From: Bombyx mori
Lineage: Eukaryota; Arthropoda; Insecta; Lepidoptera; Bombycidae
Direction of reading: 5' to 3'
DNA length: 64,000 bases
Assembly (NCBI RefSeq): GCF_030269925.1
Contig: NC_085119.1
Coordinates: forward strand, 10,453,001 to 10,517,000
How positions within the stretch are numbered: position 1 is the first letter of the stretch; the number at the start of each line of letters is the position of its first letter. The translations under genes were made by a program, and so were the position numbers. The notes under the pieces were generated by a model. The model was not told the origin of the DNA. It did no database searches and saw only the letters and a list, made by a program, of their open reading frames with translations. Of this stretch, positions 24,147 through 37,074 are shown piece by piece.

Positions 24147-24398
24147 GAATATGCAATTTCGAAAAGGGCACATGTCGCATATTTTGTCAAATACGGTTTT
24201 TCATATACATGTAGTTTTGAGGCTTACCTACATCCATTTTATAATAATAACAGTAACTTTCAATTGCTAATTAACACTAAAATATATCTCAAAAGTTTAT
24301 ATTTTAAATTTTACACTGCTTTAGAAAATAATCAATTTTTTTCAGTTCCTGAACATTTTACATTTTCAGAGATGTGCCCTTTTCGAAATTGCATATTC
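24147..24398. repeat. Inverted repeat pair, MITE-like
   Basis: gaatatgcaatttcgaaaag followed by ggcacat at 24147-24173 recurs in reverse complement at 24371-24398 (atgtgcccttttcgaaattg then catattc). Arms are about 26-27 nt with a spacer near 200 nt. No target duplication was recognised, so it may be the inner part of a larger element. A chance 162-codon frame spans it. Confidence 0.6.
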
Positions 24399-25071
24399 CA
24401 TTGTTCAATAAGTATAGATAAAAAAGGGCTTTTTTATGTATTTATTTTTATTTTTGCTTTTCTTTTTCCTTATTAAACTTTACTGTTTACTTTTGAATAA
24501 CTATATCATCAACGGAAAACAATACTAATGTATTTAGAGGAGCTCTTCGCAAAGAATGTTTTATTAATAATTTTAACTATTAATTTAGTTTCAAATGTTC
24601 AGTAAATATTGAATGCTGTCGCATTCGCAAAACGTACTCGATATAAAAAACAATCTAAGCGATAAATTTACCTAACTTATCATGAAATTCAATATAATCG
24701 TTATGATTGAGTATGTCCAAGTACATTTTACTTACTTATTTTTTTGATAATACCTTTTTTCTGGCTGTTGCTAATTTGATGATGATGATTTACATAATTA
24801 TAAATATTTTAACGAGGAGAGCCTAGTATAGAGCTATAGAAATGTGATCTTTTACTAAACTACTGAAAAGGAATTGATGTAATTAGTCTTTACAATAGAG
24901 TTCAAGTTGTTCTAATGAAAAATAAAACAATTCAAAAGGCAATAGACAGGTTAGATGTTGAGAGAAAGTAAAGAAAATAGACGAAAATCATAACAAAAGT
25001 ACTATCATAATTTTAGAAAAAAAAGACAAGAAAAAAAGATATGTGGTTTGGAAAATGAAAGCAAATAATAG

Positions 25072-25516
25072 ATTTTTTTTATTGCTTAGATGGGTGGATG
25101 TGCTCACAGCCCAGCTGGAGTTAAGTGGTTACTGGAGCCCATAGACATCTAGAACGTAAATGCGCCACCCACCTTGAGATATAAGTTCTAAGGTCTCAAG
25201 TATAGTTACAACGGCTGCCCCACCCTTCAAACCGAAACGCATTACTGCTTCACGGCAGAAATAGGCAGGGTGGTGGTGGTGGTACCCACCCGCGCGGACT
25301 CACAAGAGGTCCTACCACTAGTAATTACGCAAATTATAATTTTGCGGGTTTGATTTTTATTACACGATGTTATTCCTTCACCGTGGAAGTCAATCGTGAA
25401 CATTTGTTGAGTACGTATTTCATTAGAAAAATTGGTACCCGCCTGCGGGATTCGAACGCCGATGCATCGCTTCAACACGAATGCACCGGACGTTTTATCC
25501 TTTAGGCCACGACGAC
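25072..25516 (-). repeat. Full-length Bm1 SINE with tRNA-derived head
   Basis: About 445 bp on the minus strand. The head (25516 downward) has a polymerase III A-box TGGCCTAAAGG (25509-25499) and B-box GTTCGAATCCC (25457-25447), 41 nt apart as in tRNA promoters. Next comes a unique middle (tgttcacgattgacttccac), then the common Bm1 body from GGTAGGACCTCTTGTGAGTC to TAAGCAATAAAAAAAA. A ggt triplet is repeated at 25271-25283. The head shows that this copy retains the internal promoter needed for transcription. Confidence 0.92.
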
Positions 25517-26358
25517 TTCAATTATTTAACTTTGCTATAAATGATGATTAGATCTTATTAACTTTTTTGAACATATCTGATCGAAGCAAACAACTTCGTA
25601 AACCATATAATAAATATCGTAATTTAATTTTTTTACCGTCTCGCTACAAACGTCTACATCGTATTAAACGTCTACAACATTTTATTAAACGACGATGATG
25701 TGATGTAATCACAGCTGTTCAACATTTAGTTTCAAGTTTGGAATCAGTTTTATTGTTATTAGATTACACATTACCATCCGATAGACAAATAAAAAATTAT
25801 TATTTTTAATTTTCTGCTGTTGACGACTGTACCGACGTCTTACATAAAAAGTACTGCGCCTAAGTGCCAATGCAATAAGCTCTTTTTTGTTCTTATATAC
25901 ACTGTCCTACGCAGGTATTGGACAATATTCTAAAATTGAGTATAGAATTTGTGTAGTTAAAGTACACTAAACAGTTATATATATTTATATATACACTCGT
26001 ATAGCTAGCGATTAGTTAAAAATCGATACGCAATAGTTTTTATCTACGGTGATTGATGTACCAAAGTAAAATTTATAAACTAAGTAGGTATATGTCATTA
26101 AACCTGTGTAGTACCTATATTTATAAGAAATTAATTTGAATCTAACATAAATATATTTAAAACTATATACATAAAGATATAAACATAGAACATATGCGAA
26201 GAACGAGGATAGGAAAATACTTTCCTGCATTTTATAAATGACTTGTATCGTTTCTATGCTTTCGAAAATTATCTTTTAAATTTAATATTATTTTACGGTA
26301 CTGTCAATTATAGCTTGCACAATGCTTCTTTTCTAGATCAAGATTTTAGATTTTATTA

Positions 26359-26990
26359 CAGTCAAAATCTGTTATAACGACATAGAAGGGACTGCTCATA
26401 TTCAGTCGTAAAAACCGATAGTCGTAACAACCGGTGATGTTTAATGTGTATCGTGCAAGTACAAACAAATCGATAGGGAATTATTGGAAAAATATATTTA
26501 CATAATACGCGATTTTTATTCAATATTGATTTGGTTTCTTTTCTTTGCGACATTTTGAAAGTTTCACGAATAACTCCACAAAGTTTTGGTGCGTCTTTTG
26601 TATAGATAAGTAACAAACTAACTGAAGAGATATGAAGAAGCGGGCTTTGACTCTACCGCATGCACGTGTTTTGTTTCTAAGAATTAGAAAAGACCCTACA
26701 CTAAACTAAATCCTATTGTTTTCTTTCCTGATTTTAATAGCCATTGAAGACAAATGTGGATACCTATTCAAATTGTTTACAATACAGCTTAGCCGGTCGT
26801 TCTAACAAATCTAATTCTCCGAAATATTAGTTAAATGTGGTCGTTTTATGAGGTATGTCGTTATTACCAATGTCGTACAAAGCAATATTTTTAATAAGGC
26901 GGTCATATGGCATTCAGCCGGGACCTTTGTTCTTGGTTATTATAACCGGCATGTTGTATTAAACGATGTCGTAGTAAACGGTTTTGACTG
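26359..26990. mobile_element. Non-autonomous pogo/Tigger-like DNA transposon
   Basis: 632 bp flanked by TA at 26357-26358 and 26991-26992. The left end is CAGTCAAAATCTGTTATAAC (then gacat) and the right end in reverse is CAGTCAAAACCGTTTACTAC (then gacat). These are imperfect inverted repeats whose CAGT.AAA...TATAACGACA style is reminiscent of pogo/Tigger ends. A minus-strand frame in the left half contains MSQRKETKS, faintly like the N-terminus of CENP-B-type transposases, but there is no catalytic domain. The class call is inference. Confidence 0.65.
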
Positions 26991-27069
26991 TAATGCTTTT
27001 CTACAACAAAACTGTTATGCTTACTCTTCCATTGCTCACGCTGTTCGGTTATCAGGACTATAACATATT

Positions 27070-30000
27070 ACGAGTATTTATAACATATTTGCACTCTGTA
27101 TGAAATTAACTGTTGTATATTTTGAAATGTTAAGATTCTTTTTTATTATTTATTTTGCACTTACGTATTAAAATCTCTTGTTTGATCTCCAGATTCGAGT
27201 TTATTGAGAAGATTGCCTATTCAAATAAGAATTTATGTTTGTTTGTTTTATATTTTTAAATCATAGTCATCGTGTGCTTAAATAAAAAAGAAATATCCTA
27301 TATGTCTGATATAAATCCATCCATCAATCACCGTTACATGGAATAAATTAATATTACTACTATAATTCTTTATAGTTTAATTTAAAATTAATTAAAAAAA
27401 CATTAAGTGCTAATATATGTTGTAATTAACTTATATTATTGTTAGTATTGCTAATATGTATATATTGCGTAACATACATAAGTACAATTTAGTCTTTTGC
27501 TTATATTCTTATATTAGTTGACAGTTATTTGACACACGTAGATGAATTTCCGCCTTTTTCTAAACAGTATAATAAGTTAATCTCTTTTTTATTACCTAAA
27601 TACATACATGGCATGGGACGATATCTTATTTGTTGCTTTTTATTATTCTTATCTTTACGGAAACTACTCTTGTAGCTCTGCCTTTATACTACCGCTTTAA
27701 AATAAAATGTGTTGTGACTAAAAAGAAATTACGTATATCTACTATTATCTACCTATTCATAAAGATATCGCATGGCAGATATCGTGTAATGTAAAATTAC
27801 GACAATTGCAGATTCTGAGCATTATAACTGATAATGTAGGTGTTCGTTTTGACGGTTTTAGATATGGCACGTGACTTAATTATTTACACGTTTGTGACGT
27901 CTGTACGCAAATAGTACAATTTAGATAGAACACGGAAAAAGTGAACATTCCGTACATCGCATTCCGGTTTAAATAAAACAGACCAAGTTTATTCTAAAAA
28001 ATTCCGTGAGCTTAGAGTAGATTTCTATTTTTGTATTTCAGAATATATAAGTAATGCAGATTTCATATTCGCCTAAAGTATTATTAAACATGCCTCAGTG
28101 TATCTTCGATTAATAATTTATTTATTAGCCATCACCATCGTATTGATTTGAGCGTCATTGTCTTAAGGTGTATAACATCAAATTATATTAAACAAAACAG
28201 TTAGCGTGCTATCAAATTATAATGTTTGTTCGATAATCTTTAAAAGTGCTGAAACGGTATATATCAATCGGAAAATATATAAGTCGGATTTAATAGACCA
28301 ACGAACTGCGACAGTGTTCATGCAACGTTGACACCGCTCACTTCCACCCTGCTTAATAAGTGTCACCCGGGGACATAGCGGTCTATCTTGCACTCTACTT
28401 ACCTTTTTAATTAGGTAGGTTTATTTTGCAAGTCTAATCGTTGCGTAGATTAATTTCAACGATCTAAGAAGCAAAAATCTAAAAATAATCGTTCACAGGT
28501 GTGTTGTTCGATGTGTAACGAAAATAAACGGTTATTTTGCGTATAGAACGTATTTCTCGAGGATTACATTTTGCAAGCGACGAGAGATTAACGGGGTCTC
28601 GCATCAGCTTGATTACGTCTAAACATGGTGGCACAGACGATATGCGACGATCGCGTTTTTGTACATCGCACGTTTATGGTGAAGCGGTCGCGGATCCGGG
28701 TCATGCGCTGCACGTAACGGGCTGATGGTAACGGGTGTGTGTCTTGGCCTAGGCTAGGTCGTACAGCGGGATGATACTCGCGGAAGTGGGCTCTCGGACG
28801 GTGATTACTGGCGCGCGGTCGCCATTGCTCGGCGGCTATGTTCTTTTTTTAAAAATGCATTTTCTAATTAACTATATAACCTTCTTCCCGCAATTCCGAC
28901 GTTTATGCTTTTATTTACAATACAATATTTTCAGGTATAGTTACTTATAGCAATTGGATGAAAATAATCTTAAATATGTTGATTTCAGTTTAGGCATTTA
29001 AAATATGTATATGTAAAGGGTTTTTTTGTTTAAAATCCAAAGATAAAGTACAAAATAAATATGATCATAACTCGGTTTACGATTCGCGAGAGGGAAGCGC
29101 GGGCGCTATTCCGACTGCTATAAGAAAGTTAAGTTCACTGCCACGGACACTAGGTGCGACAACCTTGCCACTACTCTACACGTAATGTCATCTATTTACT
29201 GCCAAATTACTTCTTTGACTTCACTCTTATATTCGATAAGAATATAAGAGTGAAGTCAAAGTATATATTCGATAAGAATGTGGAAGTGAGTATTTTTGAA
29301 ATGTACAATTTTTTTTAGATTGCCGAATGAGGAAAATGTTCTTTGAGGGTATGATTGTCTTTTTCTTTGGCATCGTTTGACAGCGTTTCTAAATCTTTAG
29401 ATGGAATTCAACATATGAGGTGTCATTAGGTTCATTTCAACTGTGGGCATGGCGTCCATGAAATACATTAAAAATTAGCCAATCACTAAAAAGTATATAA
29501 CATAACGTCGTTGTCAAACCAAAATCTGATATGTGCATTTTTGAGATTTTCACTTCTTGACCTTTTCCTATATTTCCCAGCCCTATCTACCGTTTAAAAA
29601 AAACTATTAGGTATGTGTCTAGAGTAGAGTGTGTAGAGCTTTAATATTTATCTATAGTTTTCATTTGATATAGTTCTTAAAAATATATCTTCATATAAAA
29701 TTTTATACGAAAATGTTTTTACTCGTTAATTCAAAATATAGTTTTTGCACATAGCAGATTTTGGTTTGACGCGATGATAAACTAATTGAATAAATAAAAA
29801 ACTAAATAAATCAATATTTATGTATAATTTCTTCGTCCCCATTAGTAATAGGTACGTTTACTTACATTACTTACTTACGTTATGAAAAAAAGCTTTTTTT
29901 CGCATTTTAATTAGAAGGTTTTGTGTTTCATTTCATAATTTAGTTTATTCACATGAGTAAATAATGAATACCAACCAACCAACACTTGTATTAACGAAAA

Positions 30001-30870
30001 CTGCTTTATTCAATGTCGAAAGTTATTACATTTCGTATTTTGAATTGCCATTTGTTGAATGATAATGAAGTTTTCTTTCTGCTAAAGAATTTGCATTTTA
30101 ATCTCTATTATGGATATAATTAAAGCAAAGTGTATCTTTTGGAGGTTAATTTAATTCGAGTTTTTGAGTTTTCTTTTATTACCGATATCCGTAGGCAACG
30201 GTAACCCTTTTCAACACATTGGCCGCACGTCCATATGATTGGTACAAAACAAAATGGAATTAACGGATTCGCAGACGTGTCGACGCGGCCACGATGTACT
30301 TGAGATTATAATGTAAGCGGTACTTCGATAGTAATACGCGCACAGAATACCTATGTGATAATTCAAACCATCGGTGACGTAACCGGTTTGCAAACTCATT
30401 ATAAATAACCACATGAGTTTGTTTACGTAATAAATTTTGAGGAAATATTGCTACTCCGAAAGCAAAAAAAATGGTTAATGTAACAAGATTTATATATTTA
30501 ATGATAGCATGGAATCGTTCAATTTGATTGCCGTATTAATCATAGAGATAGCTTGTTTAAAGTTTACCTAAGACACATACTAACGATATTGTTTTTACAA
30601 TAATGTAGGTATACGTTTTTAGAAAATATCTCAGTAAACAAAACCGTCATGAAGTCTGCCTAGACTTTCCAGCGTCAGCATTCCACTGTAAAAATATTAT
30701 GGTTAGTTACATTATCGCACATTTACAAGCGCTTTTAAAATTGCCAATAAAAATTTAGACACGCATATTCTAAATCTAGACAATCACGTTTGTTTCAGGT
30801 TGAATCACAATTCAAAAATGCAGTGAGCAAACCAGAGTCACTTGCGATCATAATATGTGAATCAGCGCGA
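27070..30870. other. Intergenic; no gene recognised
   Basis: AT-rich, with a CpG-rich island at about 28680-28830 and a perfect 22-bp-arm hairpin at 29213-29261 (listed separately). No repeat family or coding motif was recognised. Confidence 0.4.
29213..29261. repeat. Perfect inverted repeat (22-bp arms, 5-nt loop)
   Basis: Left arm 29213-29234 (ctttgacttcactcttatat then tc), loop gataa (29235-29239), right arm 29240-29261 exactly complementary. The apex motif tatattcgataagaat is repeated at about 29263-29279 directly downstream. Confidence 0.95.
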
Positions 30871-31334
30871 CCGGAAACTTCGCCATGTTGGCTCACTGCC
30901 GCCATGTTTATTGGTGCTCCGGAAGTTGTGCGCGCGCCTTACTTCTTTAGTTAGATACACATACGATTTTCACGAGTCGGAAATATTCAGTAGCTATTTT
31001 GGGTGACGACGTTTTTCTGCTCCACGGAGACATTCAGAACAGTTAATCATAAACTTGTCGACAGAATTTGGTGCTATATATAAAATAGAGGCGTGTGTAA
31101 GTGTGAGACATAATGTCTATTTGGTTTTGTTATTATGAGAAAAAACACATCCCAATTAAATTTATGTAAATTTAAAATAGGTCTCTATTTAAGAAATTTT
31201 TGATTTTATTTTAATATACAAAACGAATGTTTTTGTATCCATGATGTCGGGTTGCGTGTTTGTTTGTCTGCTTGATTAGAAGCTTTGTACAATTGTTGTT
31301 GGCATTTCTGTTGTACTATAAACCTGAGACTTAG

Positions 31335-31445
31335 AACTCTGATGTCTGAAGGTGGATGGCGGTATTTACGTCGTCTATGGGCTCCAGTTACTTAACACCA
31401 GCTGGGCCGTGACTTCGTCCACTCACGTAAGCAATAATAAATAAA
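31335..31445 (+). repeat. Diverged Bm1 SINE 3' half
   Basis: gaaggtggatggcggtattt, acgtcgtctatgggctccag, cttaacaccagctgggccgt and gtaagcaataataaataaat match the Bm1 3' half in order, including the A-rich tail. Confidence 0.75.
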
Positions 31446-31559
31446 TAAAATCTTCAGCAAATTTAAAACCTCTGATTTACAAAGTTATACTGAACTGAGA
31501 CTTAGCTGCGTTAAATACTTTTTTTTTTGCTTTAATTATTGAACATATGTATTTGTTAG

Positions 31560-31640
31560 AACAATGCGCTGGCACTGCCGCATCGTCAGTCATCCACAAA
31601 AATACAGCTAAAAACGATTTCACCATTGTCAAATAACAAT
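31560..31640. repeat. Dispersed repeat of unknown class, copy 1
   Basis: Shares aacaatgcgc..gcact.ccgc then atcgtca.tc with 33880-33912. Next to it is a small perfect palindrome (accattgt-caaata-acaatggt, about 31622-31643). Limits unknown. Confidence 0.4.
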
Positions 31641-32779
31641 GGTAAACCGATCACTCAGTGCTTTAGGAAAGCAAGAAAATCTGATTTGTTGGAAAAAAAA
31701 AAGATAGCTGAGAAAGGGTGCGCTCACGCACGAAGGCTCGAGGGGCTTGAGGAATGCGGTCGGACGACTGCGCCGGGGTGCGGACGGGAGGTACGAGGGA
31801 CAAAAGCCTTTAAGAACTGGTTTTGCTTCCTGTACGTGTCGGATGTCCTGCGGCTTCCTGCCTTAGTATAGGCACGAAGTTGAGCATAGGGTTGAACTCA
31901 CCATGTTACCTATTTTAGTTTATCAGAGTTCTTTTTTAGCTTAAAGGAAGGGTAAGAAAGAAGAAAGGAAATAATTTTCAATAGATAGGAGTTAATTGTC
32001 GTTGTAAACTAAGCTTGAAGTTATTTGTATCTAAAATAATACGTAATTATTTTTAGCATTTCGATTATGATAATCTAATGGCTCTTTTGGGCCTCTGGGT
32101 CTCTACGGAGGTATGGTAGGGCAGCTATTATTACATTATCACCAAAGTTAATCTTACATTATCAAGACAGGTGACGACGTTCACCTATTAACATCAGGTG
32201 TGCCGATGGGAAATGATCTCTGCTTATAGTGTAGCGTTACAAATATCTACCGATCTTTTGTTTTTTTTTTGTTTTGTGTTATTAAAGATTGTTAACCCTA
32301 GGAGAGACGGGTCCGCAGGATGCGCACGATTGAGAAACTCTATTTTCTTATTTCTGCCCTGCGGTCACTGTAACATAACGCTCCTCGCTTCAGAGAGTGC
32401 CGGACCTGCGTAAACCACAGATAACTTTGTCTTTCAAAATTCAATTTATTGACAATGTTCATATCAATCGTCTCGGGATAATAAAAATGCTTATTTTAAT
32501 TAAAATTCAGCTTGCTATGGAAGCGAGTTTTTTAAAGTTTTAAACTACATATTTTTAAATTCACTTTTAATCATTAAAATTAGCATGAAAATTTAACAGC
32601 TTAGTTTACCAGTTTTTGAAATCGTAATCGTGTCAATATAATCAAATAAAAAAGTAGGTAAAAAGCTGTGACTAAAGAATTTCTGCTACAAAGCAGTTAG
32701 TATGTTTTCCGGTTCAAAGAATAATAGGGGTATTATTCCAATGAAATTGGTTCAAATGGAAACTTCGTCCTTATTTCTT

Positions 32780-32860
32780 TTTTACGTTATGGTGTACATT
32801 CTCCGGTAGCTGCTTAACATCAGAGTTGGTGTAAGTTCATCCATCTAAGTTCATAAGATA
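32780..32860 (+). repeat. Very diverged Bm1-like tail
   Basis: Weak match: ctccggtagctgcttaacat then cagagttggtgtaagttcat and ccatctaag. Low confidence. Confidence 0.3.
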
Positions 32861-32956
32861 TGTAGAAATCACACCGACATGCTTTTGTGTTTCATAACTT
32901 AACCTTTCTTTCATAACTTAACTTTTTTTTCTATTTCATAACCTATTTATTTGAAA

Positions 32957-33443
32957 CTTGCTGACCCAGCAGACTTCGTAGTACCTCGATCGATAAATAA
33001 AAGACCTAAACTTTTGTATAAAATAAACTTAAAACAAACAAAAGGAATCCGTCCGACGGAGGACACATCAAAGGGAAAACACTATTGTTATTTTTATTTA
33101 ATTCCATAGCAGCATTTTCATATTTATCTACCATTTAAACCTTCTCTGGACTTCCACAAATAATTCAAGACCAAAATTAGCCAAATCGGTCCAGCCGCTC
33201 TCGAGTTTTAGCGAGACTCTCTCTCTCTCTTCGATCGGTTTCTCACTGCTGAGGATCGTGACTTCGTCCGATTTCGTCAACCAACTGTCTCCATCGATCC
33301 CGCCCTGCAGCCCGGTGGAGTGCTTCGCTGATAGGTATCCCCAGTTCCTCCGCTATTTGGTCTGACCATCGTTTGGGACCTCTACCCCTAGGCCTTTTTA
33401 GTGAGACTAACGAACAGCAATTTATTTTTATATATATATAAGA
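32957..33443 (-). mobile_element. Helitron-like element interrupted by a LINE fragment
   Basis: Minus-strand copy of the element at 15120-15412. Its 3' end is near 32957 (gtctgctgggtcag then CAAG, CTAG changed) and its 5' end near 33443 (TCTTATATATATATAAAAAT). The shared internal blocks ccgtcggacggaggacacat and cggtccagccgctctcgagt are preserved. The host sequence is split after ...ctcgagttttagcgagact by a 177-bp insert bounded by a 13-bp duplication. Confidence 0.75.
33219..33395 (-). mobile_element. LINE 3' fragment inserted in the Helitron, with 13-bp target duplication
   Basis: On the minus strand the insert encodes the last residues of a LINE reverse transcriptase ORF: KRPRGRGPKRWSDQIAEELG, ISEALHRAAGRDRWRQLVDE, then IGRSHDPQQ and a stop at 33243. 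A short 3'UTR and a (GA)n tail follow instead of poly(A). Flanking copies TTTTAGCGAGACT (33206-33218) and TTTTAGTGAGACT (33396-33408) are the target duplication, differing by one base. Only 177 nt were copied, a severe 5' truncation. The clade is not certain; RTE/CR1-like tails of this type often end in microsatellites. Confidence 0.85.
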
Positions 33444-33879
33444 AAAAGATAGAAGATAATATATTTTTTGCAACGATTTGCGTACTCCTATACTATCTAC
33501 TGGTTACACCCGTGTTATTTTATTAAAAGCCTACAAAACTACCTATTGAACATAGAACGGGAACAAATTAACATCGCAGAACCTATAAATGTTCATTTTT
33601 AAATGTTTATATATCAGAAGATTGTATTACCTACTTCAAAGCATTACGGTTATAGGTAGTCATGCAGATCTTGCGTAACCAGTTTATTTATCTATTACGT
33701 ACAGCTAGTGAGTAGCAACAGCAACCGAGAGAAGCCTGCCTAACGACATCTATCTTTGAAACGTGTCATTAAGTCAAATGTACAAGTCATTAGACCTGTT
33801 TCTGCATTGGTTTCCGTCGCCCCGCCCGCGGCCTCATTTCTGCCCCCGGCGGTACGTGGATCTACGTAAACTACGTTAA

Positions 33880-33980
33880 AACAATGCGCCAGCACTTCCG
33901 CATCGTCAATCGTTTTCCACGCGCAAGGCTAATGCCAAGGTCCCGACTTTCTACCGTTTACCGACGAACGATTGAGGCCT
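33880..33980. repeat. Dispersed repeat of unknown class, copy 2
   Basis: Counterpart of the 31560 copy: aacaatgcgccagcacttcc then gcatcgtcaatcg, with a loosely similar downstream gcctttaggagc...aaccttttg. Class not recognised. Confidence 0.4.
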
Positions 33981-33984
33981 TTAG

Positions 33985-36920
33985 GAGCTATAAGAACCTT
34001 TTGTTGTTTTTTTGGTACATTTTTATCTATGGAAATTACGGAAAATTACATAATTAATTGGAATTGCATTAATTTACTGAAAAACGGGACTGTGATTTTC
34101 TAATATCAAGTGGGGCACCTTGATAACGTTAAATATGTATATAGTTAGCTCTATATAACACCTTTTCTATTTGATATTAAATTTTTTCACCACATCGTTC
34201 ATAGCGCTATTTTATATTTTTACGTATTAAATTAGTTTTCGTGAATCTGTTACAAAAAAAAAAAACACTTGATCTTAATTAATGAAATCTTATTTGAATG
34301 ATTATAACAAAACCGTACCCACGATATTTGAACTAGAAGGTTCTGTAAAATTTCTGATTGTGACGCACTTCTTTATCGATACTTACTTTGTTTGAACAGC
34401 TTAAGTACAATAAAGTGTAACGACTGTATCGACTTTCCATGATTGGGTATGGCTATTTTAATGATGACACTATTTCATTTTTATCCTTTTTAAATAATTT
34501 TCATTTGCTGATTCTACCAGGAAATAAAGAGTGATCTTCGACGCAGAAGAGGTGAGTTTTTAAGTAGCTCCAAGCTTAAATCTGAGAGCGTTGTAGGTCA
34601 TGAAAAGCAAAAGATTATTTATTGTCTTGTGCATTACTTGAAAGAAAACTAAAGTGCTTCTAAATTGATACAAATACTTTCCGTTCCTTTAAATATTTTC
34701 GTATCACAGAATTAAAGTCGACATGTTATTTAATTATATTATTAAATAAATTTTATGTAGATAGCAACGTTTGCTCCTATATGTAATTTTATTTTTGATT
34801 ACTCGGGTCCCACGTTCATTCTTAGGTTCACCTACTTCTAAGTATATATCCACATAGAAGTATATACATATTATTTATTAATAACTTACGTAAGGTTATT
34901 ATTTCTTAAATCAATATAATAAATTGATTTGGTTTTAATTTTACTTAAATTGTGTTGTTCTGAAGAAAACACGTCCGCTTATTTGGTCAGATAATGAGCA
35001 AACGTAATTACGTATTATGTCAGTACAATGGATGGTCTCAGTGAGAACATCCGCGATTGCGTCACGTAATGCGAGAAAAACTAAGAGTCTAAGGAAAATG
35101 AATGGATTCGCAGCCGGATATCGATGTTCACACGATTAATTGTCCGTTGATTCTGTTATTCAGACTTAAAAACACTAGTTTGACCGCTCCTGCATTAAAA
35201 ATGCGCTTCCTCATTCTGAAGGACATAAACAGGATTTTAATCGAAGGCTCGTACAGTGGCTTTTCCTGGTCCTTATATTAAAATAATCGTTGTTTTCTGA
35301 AAAATTTAATAACTAGTTCTTTTTTGCAAAACATCCTGTTTCGCTATCACGACTTTGGGATGGCTTTATTTACATTAATAAAATTCACTCTAAAACTGTC
35401 ACAAACATTCTAAAAACATATAGGAAGCATTGAAGTGTTCAAAGACTAGCTAAATAAATTTAACTTAGGTTAACACATATGTTTATAACTATAGTACGAT
35501 TTCAATTGAGATACACAGTGCACACATACTTAAAACTAAATTGAAGACACATGATACCAATTGGTCACGCATGCTGCGCTTAGAAACCCAGGGGCGTCGA
35601 CTGCGAAGCACGCGACATAATGTCACTCTCATTTACTCGACGAAAGTAAAACAATGAGATCTCTAAGCTGGACTAAAAAATAACGATCGTGAGACATGTA
35701 ATTGAAGGTATTCGATTTTAATTATAGAAATAGATAACTCAATCGAAACTTACTAAGTTCGTGCCTTGCAAGGCAAGGCTTAATTGCAATTAATGGTTTT
35801 ATGTTTCATTTTAATTTGATAGGTATGCTATAGGATGTCTGTGAAAACAAAATATTGTAATGAACTGGATACGAACACTTAACTGTGATTTAAATATTAA
35901 GCAACTAAATGCTTCCTTTCCACAGTTTTTTTTCATTCAACTAGATTTTGATTTAGTGGTTAAATAAAACATTGTTGTTTTTATGATATAATAATATAAT
36001 TACCCTATAACAAAGTTAAAGATATTATAGAAATGGTTTTATCGGCTTGCAAAAATGTGTTTTCCTGTGAGTCAACATGCAATGTGATAATGCTGATAAC
36101 TTATAGCAATAGGTACCTACTATATTATATGTTTACTCATATGAGATATTATTTTATAGTTCAGTTTTGCAACAACGATGTGTCGATCGATCATTCATTC
36201 AAATTGAATGGGCACAAACAATCAAGTAGTCTAATAGGTATAATCAATTATAGGTAATTTGAAAAGTAAAAAAAAACATATTGGTTAAAAATCAATTTGG
36301 GTAGTATAATGATTATTACTAAAAATAAATTGGTAAATTTGAATTTTAGATGATTTCTAAATAGCCGAGAAACTAAAGTTTTAATTTTATTAGTTCCAAA
36401 CCGTCGTTAAATCGTAATGAAATTATCATACTCATATATTTATAATATTTTAGTTTGATTTAACAGTTTTTCTTATGTTAGGTCGCTATTTCGATTGTAG
36501 TATACAATCAAACTAAGTTTTCCTCAGTTTCTGGAATATAACGTCATTGTTTAGATGATAAGTAGTATCATGTCCACAGCCGATTGTTCTGGAAATGAGC
36601 GCATTTACTATGACGTCATAACATTTTATTGATTACGTGAATTTTTTTTTACAAGTCCGCACGGGTGGACACTGATCTTCTGCCACGAAAAAATTATACA
36701 TTGCCTAATGGTGTTTATGGGCCCCGATAACAGCTTAACAGCTGAAATGGGTCTTCGTCATTCATGGTTAGTTAACAACAAAATAAAACTACGAAATAAA
36801 ACAAATTGCAGTTTTAGTTAAGGTTCGAATGGTTGAGGCGAAGTGTACGCTTGTGAAGCTAAATAACGAAACAACCAGTTCACGATCAACTCTTGAATAT
36901 CATCAAATACAAATGTAATT
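33985..36920. other. Intergenic; no gene recognised
   Basis: AT-rich; I see no convincing coding motif, RNA gene or transposon end in this stretch. A faint Bm1-like patch near 36655-36775 was too weak to call. Confidence 0.4.
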
Positions 36921-37074
36921 ATGTCATGTAGATGGCAAGGAAAGACTCGATCATGGAAGCGGTAGGTCTTGAATCAATTGTGGTCCTATTCCATGATTGG
37001 CTGTACCAATCGATTTTGATTGAATTTTACTTGGGCCCTATCAAAGAAACTACTAAGCACAAAGGTTATTTAAA

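Noticed and set aside
23988..24476. 162-codon open frame
   Set aside because: Low-complexity, AT-driven composition; it spans an inverted repeat pair and has no domain.
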